NCBI GenBank assembly: GCA_044238735.1
Contig: JBIICS010000006.1
Coordinates: 1 to 43,985 of the forward strand
Source: JBIICS01 sp044238735
GTDB lineage: Bacteria; Bacteroidota; Bacteroidia; UBA4408
Direction: 5' to 3'
Length of the DNA: 43,985 bases
Shown piece after piece: positions 17,519 to 24,752 of this stretch; position 1 is the stretch's first letter; every line of letters begins with the position of its first letter. Both the position numbers and the translations under genes were made by a program. The notes under the pieces are model-generated. The model was not told the origin of the DNA and made no database searches. It worked only from the letters and a program-made list of their open reading frames with translations.

Positions 17519-18837
17519 TTGTTTTACCCTTTATATACTTTTTTGTTTTTATACTGATTATATATAAATTGGGGATATTTGATATTACTTATTTAAGTAA
17601 AAAACAATACGTATTATTTTTCAGCATTAAAGTAATTGCGGGTATTATACTATACTTAATCTACACTCGCCATTATTCATATCGCAATACCAGCGATGCC
17701 CTGCGATTTTTTGATGATGCGTTTGTAGTATATCGCGATTTTTCTAAAAATCCATTATTGTATTTTAAAATAATGTTAGGAATAGATTGCAACGGACCAG
17801 AATATCAGCATTATTATGAGCTAATGAATAACTGGACCAAACAATATGATTATGGATTGTTTAATGATAATCGAACCATTATAAGAGCCAATATGTTTAT
17901 GTTACTTTTTTCCTTTGGCAACTATCACGTTCATACTGTTTTTATAAATTTTATTTCGTTTATCGGATTAGTATTGCTTTTAAAATTTTTGAACCAGAAA
18001 AGTGGGATAAACAGTTTAGTTTTGGCATTTATCATTTTTTTAACACCTAGCTTATTGTTTTGGGGATCGGGAGTTTTAAAAGAAGGCGTTTTATTATTGT
18101 CTTTGGGTGGCTGTTGTTATGCATTTCAGAAACTAAACCAAAATGCTATCATAGGTTTGCTTTTACTTTTTTGTTTTTCATTTTTGCTTATCATCTCTAA
18201 ACTATACATTTTTATGGCCATTGTGCCCGGTTTTCTTGCACTCTATATTTCGGAAAAAGTTAAAAGTTTAAAACCCATTACCTTGTTTTTAATTGTACAT
18301 CTAGTTGGATTTATATTTTTAGTATACGGAGGGAAAACATTAGTTCATTATGATTTCTTGGCTACCTTAAGCGCAAAGCAATCCGATTTTATTAATGTTG
18401 CACAAATATGGAATGCAAACAGTACCATTGAAATAACCCCTATAAACAACAGTGTTACTAATCTCCTCCTCAGTTTACCGCAAGCGCTGATAAATTCTTT
18501 ATTTCGTCCACTGTTCTTTGATTCAAAAAATTTAATGATGCATTTGTGCTCTTTAGAAAATGGGTTAATTATAATGTTAATTTTAACAAGCCTATTTTAT
18601 TGTAATAAAAAAAAAATGAATCCTATTATTGCATTTTCCCTCTTTTTTACCGTTACCTTAGGGGCTTTAATAGGTTGGGTAACCCCAATTTTAGGAGCCA
18701 TTGTTCGATACAAAATACCTTTAATGCCTTTTTTAATTTTAATCCCTACCTATTATATAGATTCAGATAAATTACCACAACAAATAAAAAATATAATAAC
18801 TTCAATTACAGTAAACTTTATAAAATGGACAAAATAG
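17515..18837 (+). CDS. polytopic membrane protein of unknown function
   Basis: A 440-residue integral membrane protein with roughly nine to eleven hydrophobic segments (for example about 2-20, 32-52, 140-158, 164-182, 205-235, 258-278, 350-365, 375-400). I do not recognise a named family. It has an extramembrane stretch at about 55-120 rich in charged and aromatic residues ('NTSDALRFFDDAFVVYRDF', 'CNGPEYQHYYELMNNW') and a motif 'PSLLFWGSGVLKEG' (about 182-195) reminiscent of polysaccharide polymerase or glycosyltransferase-C type membrane proteins. The only plausible start is TTG 17515, forming a TTGA overlap with the mqnD stop; its 3' end overlaps the SDR gene by 13 bp. Coupling to menaquinone genes may be positional only. 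Confidence 0.7.
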   Translation: MIVLPFIYFFVFILIIYKLGIFDITYLSKKQYVLFFSIKVIAGIILYLIYTRHYSYRNTSDALRFFDDAFVVYRDFSKNPLLYFKIMLGIDCNGPEYQHYYELMNNWTKQYDYGLFNDNRTIIRANMFMLLFSFGNYHVHTVFINFISFIGLVLLLKFLNQKSGINSLVLAFIIFLTPSLLFWGSGVLKEGVLLLSLGGCCYAFQKLNQNAIIGLLLLFCFSFLLIISKLYIFMAIVPGFLALYISEKVKSLKPITLFLIVHLVGFIFLVYGGKTLVHYDFLATLSAKQSDFINVAQIWNANSTIEITPINNSVTNLLLSLPQALINSLFRPLFFDSKNLMMHLCSLENGLIIMLILTSLFYCNKKKMNPIIAFSLFFTVTLGALIGWVTPILGAIVRYKIPLMPFLILIPTYYIDSDKLPQQIKNIITSITVNFIKWTK

Positions 18838-19586
18838 TATTAATTACAGGAGCAACAGCTGGCATTGGTGAATCATGCGCGCATGAATTTGCCCAACACC
18901 ACTATAATTTAATTATTACCGGAAGACGTTTAGAGCGATTATCAAAGTTAAAATCAGAAATAGAAAGCAAATACTCCGTAAAAGTTCTGAGTTTATGTTT
19001 TGATGTAAGAAACAGCGCGGAAGTTAAGCAGCAATTAAGTAGCATCCCCAATGAATGGAAAAACATTGAGATATTGATTAACAATGCAGGACTTGCCAGC
19101 GGTTTATCGGGCACCCATAACGGTAATACTGACGATTGGGATACCATGATTGACACCAATATTAAAGGATTGTTATACGTTACCCGTTTTGTAAGTGAGG
19201 AGATGGTAAAAAACAAAAGAGGTCATATAATTAACATAGCCTCTATTGCAGGCAAAGAAGCTTACCCCAATGGCAATGTGTATTGCGCAACCAAACATGC
19301 TGTAGATGCACTTTCCAGAGCATTTAGAATAGACCTGTTGCCTTATGGCATTAAAGTTACCAATATAGCACCAGGAATGGTAGAAACAGAATTTTCCCTG
19401 GTAAGATTTAAGGGAGATGCCGAAAGAGCCAAGCAAACATATGCCGGCATAAAGGCCCTAGAAGCAAAAGACATAGCTGAAATAATCTATTTTGCTGCCA
19501 GCAGACCTGCTCATGTTAATCTTAATGATATTATTATAACTCCATTAGCTCAGGCCATGACCAGAGATGCCATTCGCAATACTTAA
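18825..19586 (+). CDS. short-chain dehydrogenase/reductase (YdfG-like)
   Basis: A 253-residue classical SDR. NADP-type cofactor motif 'TGATAGIGES' (8-17) followed by 'TGRRLERL', then 'NNAGLASG', catalytic Ser in 'NIASIAGK' and Tyr-x3-Lys in 'YCATKHAV'; 'APGMVETEFSLVRFKGD' is characteristic of the YdfG group that oxidises L-allo-threonine and 3-hydroxy acids. The substrate is inferred from similarity only. It overlaps the preceding membrane-protein gene by 13 bp. Confidence 0.9.
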   Translation: MDKIVLITGATAGIGESCAHEFAQHHYNLIITGRRLERLSKLKSEIESKYSVKVLSLCFDVRNSAEVKQQLSSIPNEWKNIEILINNAGLASGLSGTHNGNTDDWDTMIDTNIKGLLYVTRFVSEEMVKNKRGHIINIASIAGKEAYPNGNVYCATKHAVDALSRAFRIDLLPYGIKVTNIAPGMVETEFSLVRFKGDAERAKQTYAGIKALEAKDIAEIIYFAASRPAHVNLNDIIITPLAQAMTRDAIRNT

Positions 19587-19760
19587 TTATCACAACTAAC
19601 TAAACATTGAGATTTTTTTATACAACTACATATAAGCGGTAAAGTGCTTAACTTTAATTTAATTTAAAAGAGACTATTATTAATACTTAAAATAAAGTAC
19701 ACTTAAAATAAGGTTAAACATAAGCACATAGAATTTGCTCAGTTTTGTATAAAACTAAAA
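19587..19760 (+). promoter_or_regulatory. intergenic region with probable promoter for the LpxH-like gene
   Basis: A 174-bp AT-rich spacer. A one-mismatch -7 box (CAGTTTTG, 19740-19747) lies 13 bases before the ATG. A short direct repeat ACTTAAAATAA occurs twice near 19685-19710. No terminator hairpin was seen after the SDR gene. Confidence 0.35.
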
Positions 19761-20597
19761 ATGAGTAAACGCTATGTGGATATTGTAGTAATATCCGACA
19801 CGCATCTTGGTACCATTGGTTGCCATGCAGCAGAAATATTAGAATATTTAAACAGTATAAATCCTCGTATTTTAGTTTTAAACGGCGATATAATAGATAT
19901 ATGGCAGTTTTCTAAACGTTACTGGCCACAATCGCACTCGGCTGTAATACAAAAGATAATTCAGTTTATAAACGAGGGAACAGAGGTATATTACCTTACG
20001 GGCAATCATGATGATGCCTTACGAAAATTTTCGGAGTTTGAAATTGGAAACTTTAAACTATGCGATAAATTAGTATTGGAAATAGACAATAAAAAAGCCT
20101 GGATTTTCCATGGTGATGTATTTGATGTTTCCATAAACTACGCCAAATGGATGGCCCGATTAGGATCGGTAGGTTATGATACTTTAATCTTAATAAATCG
20201 AATCGTAAATTTTATACTCGAAAAATTAGGTAGGGAGAAATATTCATTCAGTAAAAAAATTAAACAAAGTGTAAAGAAGGCCGTTAGTTTTGTTGGAGAC
20301 TTTGAGAAAATAGCATCCGAATTAGCCATTGAAAAGGGTTACGATTATGTGGTATGCGGTCATATTCATCAAGCACAAAAGAGAATAATTAAAAACCCCA
20401 ATGGTCAGGTATTGTATTTAAACTCTGGAGACTGGGTAGAGTCTTTAACCGCTTTAGAATATAATAATGGATACTGGAGCATATACACACACGAACCCAT
20501 TAAAAGGAATACAAAAGAAGAAGTTTATAAAAAGAAAACCTTTACCGTATTTACCGAAGAAATAAACTTAGCCTTTGCCTCTAAATTTACAGAATAA
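19761..20597 (+). CDS. LpxH-like metallophosphoesterase (UDP-2,3-diacylglucosamine diphosphatase family)
   Basis: A 278-residue calcineurin-fold hydrolase. Metal-binding blocks in order: Asp13/His15 in 'SDTHLG', 'LNGDIIDIWQF', 'TGNHDD', 'IFHGDVFD' and 'CGHIHQAQ'; 'YLNSGDWVESLTAL' is shared by the LpxH/YbbF group annotated in Bacteroidota. LpxH removes UMP from UDP-2,3-diacylglucosamine in lipid A synthesis. The protein is longer than E. coli LpxH (about 240), with a helical insert near 140-185 rich in Lys, which could be a membrane-association element. The next gene is a glycosyltransferase seven bases downstream, so a different lipid- or sugar-phosphate substrate is also possible. Confidence 0.78.
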   Translation: MSKRYVDIVVISDTHLGTIGCHAAEILEYLNSINPRILVLNGDIIDIWQFSKRYWPQSHSAVIQKIIQFINEGTEVYYLTGNHDDALRKFSEFEIGNFKLCDKLVLEIDNKKAWIFHGDVFDVSINYAKWMARLGSVGYDTLILINRIVNFILEKLGREKYSFSKKIKQSVKKAVSFVGDFEKIASELAIEKGYDYVVCGHIHQAQKRIIKNPNGQVLYLNSGDWVESLTALEYNNGYWSIYTHEPIKRNTKEEVYKKKTFTVFTEEINLAFASKFTE

Positions 20598-20604
20598 CAA
20601 GAGC

Positions 20605-21633
20605 ATGAATATACTTTACGCATTTCAGGGAACTGGCAATGGGCACGCCAGCAAAGCAGCACAAATAGTCCCATTATTAAAAAAATACGGCAATGTTGAT
20701 GTATTGGTAAGTGGAAATAATTTTGAAATAAGCATGCCCTTTCAAATAAAATATAATTTAAAAGGAATTACATTTTATTACAATAAAAACGGAGGAATAG
20801 ATTATTTAAAAACTTTTTTGGGTTTAAAACCATTTCGGTTTTTAAACGAGATAAGAACCTTAAATGTGAGTAATTACGATTTAGTAGTTAGCGATTTTGA
20901 ACCTGTTTCTGCCTGGGCGAGCAGATTAATTGGTAAAGAAGTTATAGGGTTCGGACATCAGGCAAGCTTTGCCTATAATGAGACTCCGGTTCCGGTTAAG
21001 AAAATGAAATTAGGTGCTTTAATTCTGAGATACATGGCGCCCTGCGATGAAAACATAGGATTGCATTTTTACAAGTATCACTCCAATATAGAGAGTCCGA
21101 TAATACAAAACCAAATTCGATTTGCAAAACCTCAAACCAAGAAACACGTTACCGTATATTTACCGGCAATTAGTGATGATCATATATTGGATGTATTAGG
21201 CCGAATGGTAGAGATAAAATTTGAAGTTTTCTCCAAGTATTCCAAAGAAATTAAACAAATGCAAAATATTACCATATATCCCGCCAATCAGGATGGATTT
21301 TGCAATAGCATGATAAATAGCAGAGGAGTAATAACACACGCCGGTTTTGAAACACCTGCCGAGGCTATTTATTTAGGAAAGAAACTTATTTGTATTCCTA
21401 TTAAAGGGCAATACGAACAATACTGCAATGCGGAAAGTTTAAAAGAACTTAATATCACTATTTTGGAAAAACTTTCTGTTGAAGAATTAGATAATTTATA
21501 TAAATGGTATCATTATCAGAATCCCGTAAAAATTGAATACGAAAATAACCTAGATAAACTTGCAGATAAGATTATTAATTACGGATTAAGTTACAATTTA
21601 TCTAAAGCAAAAATAGCGATGCAAGGGGCCTAA
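20605..21633 (+). CDS. GT-B glycosyltransferase of the MJ1255/VC2487 type
   Basis: A 342-residue protein with 'ILYAFQGTGNGHASKAAQIVPLLKKYG' at the N-terminus (Gly-rich loop of MurG-like GT-B enzymes) and 'INSRGVITHAGFETPAEAIYLGKKLICIPIKGQYEQYCNAESL' spread over the nucleotide-sugar site. This matches the MJ1255/VC2487 family, whose acceptor is unknown. I chose ATG 20605; a TTG at 20575 lies inside the preceding gene and adds ten unlike residues. The 7-bp gap after the LpxH-like gene suggests one transcript and a linked envelope-lipid function. A terminator follows immediately. Confidence 0.82.
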   Translation: MNILYAFQGTGNGHASKAAQIVPLLKKYGNVDVLVSGNNFEISMPFQIKYNLKGITFYYNKNGGIDYLKTFLGLKPFRFLNEIRTLNVSNYDLVVSDFEPVSAWASRLIGKEVIGFGHQASFAYNETPVPVKKMKLGALILRYMAPCDENIGLHFYKYHSNIESPIIQNQIRFAKPQTKKHVTVYLPAISDDHILDVLGRMVEIKFEVFSKYSKEIKQMQNITIYPANQDGFCNSMINSRGVITHAGFETPAEAIYLGKKLICIPIKGQYEQYCNAESLKELNITILEKLSVEELDNLYKWYHYQNPVKIEYENNLDKLADKIINYGLSYNLSKAKIAMQGA

Positions 21634-21638
21634 AAATC

Positions 21639-21666
21639 AAAAGCACCACTAATGTGGTGCTTTTGG
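21639..21666. terminator. bidirectional Rho-independent terminator
   Basis: An 11-bp perfect stem (21639-21649 with 21654-21664, arm AAAAGCACCAC) and a TAAT loop between the convergent glycosyltransferase and histone H1-like genes, with A and T runs built into the stem ends. Confidence 0.85.
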
Positions 21667-21692
21667 GAGCTAATTTTGATCCTAGTTGCTGA

Positions 21693-21899
21693 TTATTTCT
21701 TAGCAGCAGCTTTTTTAGGAGCAGCTTTCTTAGCAGCTTTTTTAGGAGCAGCTTTCTTAGCAGCTTTTTTAGGAGCAGCTTTCTTAGCAGCTTTTTTAGG
21801 AGCAGCTTTTTTAGCAGCTTTTTTTGGTGCAGCTTTCTTAGCGGCTTTCTTAGCAGCTGCTTTCTTAGGAGCTGCTTTTTTTGCAGGTTTTGTTGCCAT
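21693..21899 (-). CDS. histone H1-like lysine/alanine-rich protein
   Basis: A 68-residue protein made almost wholly of Lys, Ala and Pro: MATKPAKKAAPKK followed by KKAAPKKAA-type repeats. It resembles the C-terminal domain of eukaryotic H1 and the bacterial Hc1/AlgP-like basic proteins, which bind and compact DNA without sequence specificity. There is no globular domain. The coding DNA contains three identical 27-bp units (21721-21801) plus a diverged fourth, so repeat number may vary between strains. A one-mismatch -7 box (TTTCTTTG) lies near 21950 on the minus strand. The plus-strand frame through it (AAFLGAAFLA..) is an artefact of the repeat. Confidence 0.85.
   Translation of the reverse strand: MATKPAKKAAPKKAAAKKAAKKAAPKKAAKKAAPKKAAKKAAPKKAAKKAAPKKAAKKAAPKKAAAKK
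21721..21828. repeat. 27-bp tandem repeat inside the H1-like gene
   Basis: Three exact copies of a 27-bp unit beginning GCAGCTTTCTTAGCAG (21721-21747, 21748-21774, 21775-21801) and a fourth with several changes (21802-21828). One unit encodes nine residues. In-frame gain or loss of units would keep the protein open. Confidence 0.9.
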
Positions 21900-22410
21900 G
21901 GTTTTTTGTTTTTAGTTAGTTACTAAATTGTTTGTTAGTATTACAAAGAAAATAATTTCCCTATCCCACCTTAAAAAAGTGACCCAATATTTATTAACAG
22001 GTTTTTGTTAATTCTCTTTGGCAGATAAAATCGTTTATAAAAAAAATTAAAAAATATAATTTGAATTTATATACATTACAAAAATGAGTAAAATCAATAT
22101 GTTTGAAACATTATCAAATATAAAGAATACATACATTATTGTTTTTTAGCATGTTATTTTGGAAAACAGTAATTAACAAAATTGTTAAAAACCTGTTTTT
22201 ATAGAAAAATTTTTTTCTAAAAAAACATCAAATAATTATCAAACTATAAATAAAATGTAAATGTATATTTAGAAAAAGTGATAAAATCAATTTGGAATTA
22301 TAATTAAGTAACCCATTCATTAAATCATTTACTTAAAAGATAAACATATGTAAAATCAATTTTAGAAGCCGAATAACTATTAAATAGAAAATAGCCGGGT
22401 TATACTCAAT
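21900..22410. other. AT-rich intergenic stretch without genes
   Basis: About 510 bp, strongly AT-rich, between the start of the H1-like gene and the 3' end of the DUF1571/LysM gene. No open frame with a family signature was found on either strand. It holds a 16-bp near-palindrome TTAACAA-AA-TTGTTAA (22173-22188), and an inverted pair sharing AAAAACCTGTT / AACAGGTTTTT (near 21998 and 22187). Part must be the H1-like promoter; the rest is unexplained. Confidence 0.6.
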
Positions 22411-23277
22411 TTAAAAACCATATTGCTTATTGTCTTCAGAAAAGTCGTGTGCGTTAAATACCGGATTAATTTTAATATTCGAATACTCGTATATCTCAAA
22501 TATCCCTAATTCATCTTCTATTCGCTGGTAAATGGGAAGATTTGTACTTTCATCAATGTAAAAAACAATCTGCTTTGCATAGGCATTGGGTATTCTGATG
22601 ATCTTTCCCTCCTCCAAATCATCAAAATCATCTAGTTCCTTATTTAACTCCATTATTTTGTATTCACTAATAAACTGACTGTTGGCTATTGATAAAACTG
22701 TTTCTCCCTTTTTACATTTATAATTAATGATTGCATAATCTTTATAATCAATAATTAATTGCATGCAGGGTAATTTGTTGTATTCTGCATCGCATACTAA
22801 TTTTAAATACGAATTAAACTCTTTTGGTCTTTTTTGGATAGATCCTTTTATTAGGTCCATTACTTTCTCAAACCCAAAATCGGTACAATTATGATGCTGG
22901 TCTTTTCTTAAGAGACTTCCGTCGATATCTAAATTTAAATTGGCAAAAGGAAAACCATTCGGATTAACCAACGCCGTACTAATGCTTTTAGACTTATCGT
23001 ATAAAATTTCCTGGCCGGTTTCAATTACTTTAGCATAGATCTGCAAAGGTTGTTTGCGCTTTTTAACTACGTAATTATATATAGATTTTTTTCCTCCAGT
23101 TAGTCGTTCGGTACTTCTTAAATTAAAAGTAGATGTATTAATTTTTTCGATTCCTTTTATCATATTATTAAAAACCACGGAGGCAGAGGGAGGATAATAA
23201 CATAGAGAGGTTAATAAACACCATATAGCTATGCAAACGAAAATTTGATAATATCCTATCTTAGTAAAAGGAGCCAA
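22411..23277 (-). CDS. DUF1571-like exported protein with an inserted LysM domain
   Basis: A 288-residue protein with an N-terminal hydrophobic segment (about 8-27) consistent with a signal peptide. Residues 33-185 and 232-288 look like the two parts of a DUF1571 (LolA-like beta-sheet) fold: 'RLTGGKKSIYNYVVKKRKQPLQIYAKV...GQEILYD' and 'QIVFYIDESTNLPIYQRIEDELGIFEIYEYSNIKINP'. Between them, 186-231 is a LysM-type module ('YKCKKGETVLSIANSQFIS', 'LEEGKIIRIP'), which binds peptidoglycan GlcNAc. A nested LysM would tether a lipid-binding fold to the wall; this is inference. The start is TTG (23275-23277): no ATG lies upstream in frame, and the next Met would remove the signal segment. Confidence 0.75.
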   Translation of the reverse strand: MAPFTKIGYYQIFVCIAIWCLLTSLCYYPPSASVVFNNMIKGIEKINTSTFNLRSTERLTGGKKSIYNYVVKKRKQPLQIYAKVIETGQEILYDKSKSISTALVNPNGFPFANLNLDIDGSLLRKDQHHNCTDFGFEKVMDLIKGSIQKRPKEFNSYLKLVCDAEYNKLPCMQLIIDYKDYAIINYKCKKGETVLSIANSQFISEYKIMELNKELDDFDDLEEGKIIRIPNAYAKQIVFYIDESTNLPIYQRIEDELGIFEIYEYSNIKINPVFNAHDFSEDNKQYGF

Positions 23278-23293
23278 AACAAAAATGCTTAAG

Positions 23294-23301
23294 CAAATAT
23301 A
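23294..23301 (-). promoter_or_regulatory. -7 promoter box of the DUF1571/LysM gene
   Basis: TATATTTG on the minus strand is an exact TAnnTTTG match, 16 bases before the TTG start, which supports that start codon. Confidence 0.6.
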
Positions 23302-23312
23302 ACACTATAAGA

Positions 23313-23334
23313 AACTGTAGGTTTAATTACAGTT
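23313..23334. promoter_or_regulatory. inverted repeat in the divergent promoter region before kdsB
   Basis: Arms AACTGTA (23313-23319) and TACAGTT (23328-23334) are separated by 8 bp, a 22-bp dyad. The right arm overlaps the probable kdsB -7 box (TACAGTTG, 23328-23335, one mismatch), so a bound protein would occlude it. The binding protein is unknown. Confidence 0.45.
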
Positions 23335-23361
23335 GCTTTTTAATATATATTTTAAATTTAA

Positions 23362-24102
23362 ATGAAAATAATTGGAATTATTCCTGCCCGTTATGCTTCT
23401 ACCCGGTTTCCGGGTAAACCTTTAACTGAGATTAACGGAAAGAGCATGATTAGAAGGGTGTTTGAGCAGGCAAGCAAAGCCTCTTCACTCAATAAAGTAG
23501 TTGTAGCAACTGACGATGAACGCATTTATAATCATGTAACCGGTTTTGGTGGATTTGCTGTTTATACTTCCTCAAATCATCAAACGGGAACTGATAGATG
23601 TGCAGAGGTGCTTGAAAAAACAAATGGTGAATTTAATGCAGTTATAAACATACAGGGAGATGAACCCTATATTAATCCGGAACAAATTAATCAGGTTGCC
23701 GAATTGTTTAACGATTCAAACACACAATTAGGCACTTTAATTAAGCAGCTGAAAGATGAAAGCGAATTAAAAAGCAATACTATAATTAAAGTTGTAAAAA
23801 ATAACCGGAACGAAGCCATTTATTTTAGCCGAAATATTATCCCCTACTTACGCAATCAGAACGATTCAATATCGTTAATAAATCAATTTAGATATTTTAA
23901 GCATATTGGTATTTACGGTTATCGTACTGACATTCTAGCTGAAATAACCAAGTTAAAACAATCGGATTTAGAACTTGCGGAAAGTTTAGAGCAATTACGC
24001 TGGCTAGAAAATGGTTATAAAATTAAACTAGCCGAAACTAATTATGACAGCCACTCCGTTGATATACCCGATGATATTAAGAAGTTTGAGGGACACAGTT
24101 AA
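23362..24102 (+). CDS. kdsB: 3-deoxy-manno-octulosonate cytidylyltransferase
   Basis: A 246-residue cytosolic enzyme that makes CMP-Kdo from CTP and Kdo for the LPS inner core. Family motifs: 'IIGIIPARYASTRFPGKPLTEINGKSMIRRVFEQA' at the N-terminus (split over the nucleotide loop), 'VVVATDDERI', 'GTDRCAEVLE', 'NIQGDEPYINPEQI', 'YFSRNIIPY', 'KHIGIYGYR' and the C-terminal 'LAESLEQLRWLENGYKI' and 'SVDIPDDIKKFE'. Full length, ATG start. It is the clearest sign of a Kdo-containing LPS. Divergent from the DUF1571/LysM gene. Confidence 0.97.
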   Translation: MKIIGIIPARYASTRFPGKPLTEINGKSMIRRVFEQASKASSLNKVVVATDDERIYNHVTGFGGFAVYTSSNHQTGTDRCAEVLEKTNGEFNAVINIQGDEPYINPEQINQVAELFNDSNTQLGTLIKQLKDESELKSNTIIKVVKNNRNEAIYFSRNIIPYLRNQNDSISLINQFRYFKHIGIYGYRTDILAEITKLKQSDLELAESLEQLRWLENGYKIKLAETNYDSHSVDIPDDIKKFEGHS

Positions 24103-24359
24103 TATTGAGTTCTGAGAACAAAGAGAAAAGAAAAAAGAGGAAAGTCGGGATGAGGGATGATAGACTACTTCCGTTATAAATGATGAATTAACTATATATA
24201 GATATCTTATGAGTTGAGAGCTAAAAGTTAAAAGAATAGATTTGACACCTCACTAACTACTATCTAGAAATATGAACCTGAAACACTCTAAACATTCTAA
24301 ACATTCTAAACATTCTAAACATTCTAAACAATTAAACCAGTAAACTATTAAACTAAAAA
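24103..24359. other. intergenic region before mscL with a 9-bp tandem repeat
   Basis: A 257-bp non-coding stretch. It starts with a purine-rich, low-complexity section (24115-24150) and ends with the AAACATTCT repeat described separately. No hairpin terminator with a T run was seen after kdsB, and no convincing -7 box before mscL. Confidence 0.5.
24281..24325. repeat. 9-bp direct tandem repeat (AAACATTCT)
   Basis: Five head-to-tail units, the first with one change (AAACACTCT), followed by AAACAATTAAACC. Located 35 bp before mscL. Too short for CRISPR; likely a slippage-prone microsatellite. Confidence 0.9.
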
Positions 24360-24749
24360 ATGAGTACACTAAAAGAATTTAAAGATTTTGCAATGCGTGG
24401 TAATGTAATTGACCTGGCTGTGGGGGTTGTAATTGGAGCTGCATTTAATAATATTGTAAGTTCGCTTGTAACGGATATAATTACACCCGCTGTTCTTAAA
24501 CCAGCTCTTGAAGCTGCCCATCTTACCAATTTGGCGGACTTAACCATACCCGGAACTGCAATTAAATATGGAAATTTCTTATCTACATGCATATCGTTTA
24601 TAATAGAAGCTTTTGCTTTATTTCTTTTAATTAAAGGGATAAATGCAGCCAAAAGAAGATCGGAAGAAAATGCAATACCCCCAGCTCCTGCTACTCCAAC
24701 TAACGAAGAAAAACTTTTAACTGAAATTAGAGACCTTTTAAAAAAATAA
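24360..24749 (+). CDS. mscL: large-conductance mechanosensitive channel MscL
   Basis: A 129-residue inner-membrane channel that opens under membrane tension to release solutes during hypo-osmotic shock. 'LKEFKDFAMRGNVIDLAVGVVIGAAFNNIVSSLVTDIITPAV' is the classical amphipathic N-terminal helix and pore-lining TM1; 'NFLSTCISFIIEAFALFLLIKGIN' is TM2; the acidic/basic C-terminal helix 'EEKLLTEIRDLLKK' is the family's bundle. Normal length. The DUF3078 gene begins three bases after its stop, so the two may be cotranscribed. Confidence 0.97.
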   Translation: MSTLKEFKDFAMRGNVIDLAVGVVIGAAFNNIVSSLVTDIITPAVLKPALEAAHLTNLADLTIPGTAIKYGNFLSTCISFIIEAFALFLLIKGINAAKRRSEENAIPPAPATPTNEEKLLTEIRDLLKK

Positions 24750-24752
24750 AAA

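Noticed and set aside
21652..21915. Plus-strand frame made of AAFLGAAFLA repeats
   Set aside because: It is the reverse strand of the Lys/Ala/Pro repeat of the H1-like gene; the long open frame results from the repeat having no stops in that frame.
21900..22410. Possible replication origin
   Set aside because: The region is AT-rich with palindromes, but no TTATCCACA-type DnaA boxes were seen and no dnaA, dnaN or other origin genes are nearby.
24281..24325. Possible CRISPR array
   Set aside because: Units are 9 bp, directly adjacent and without spacers, and no cas gene is present; it is a simple tandem repeat.
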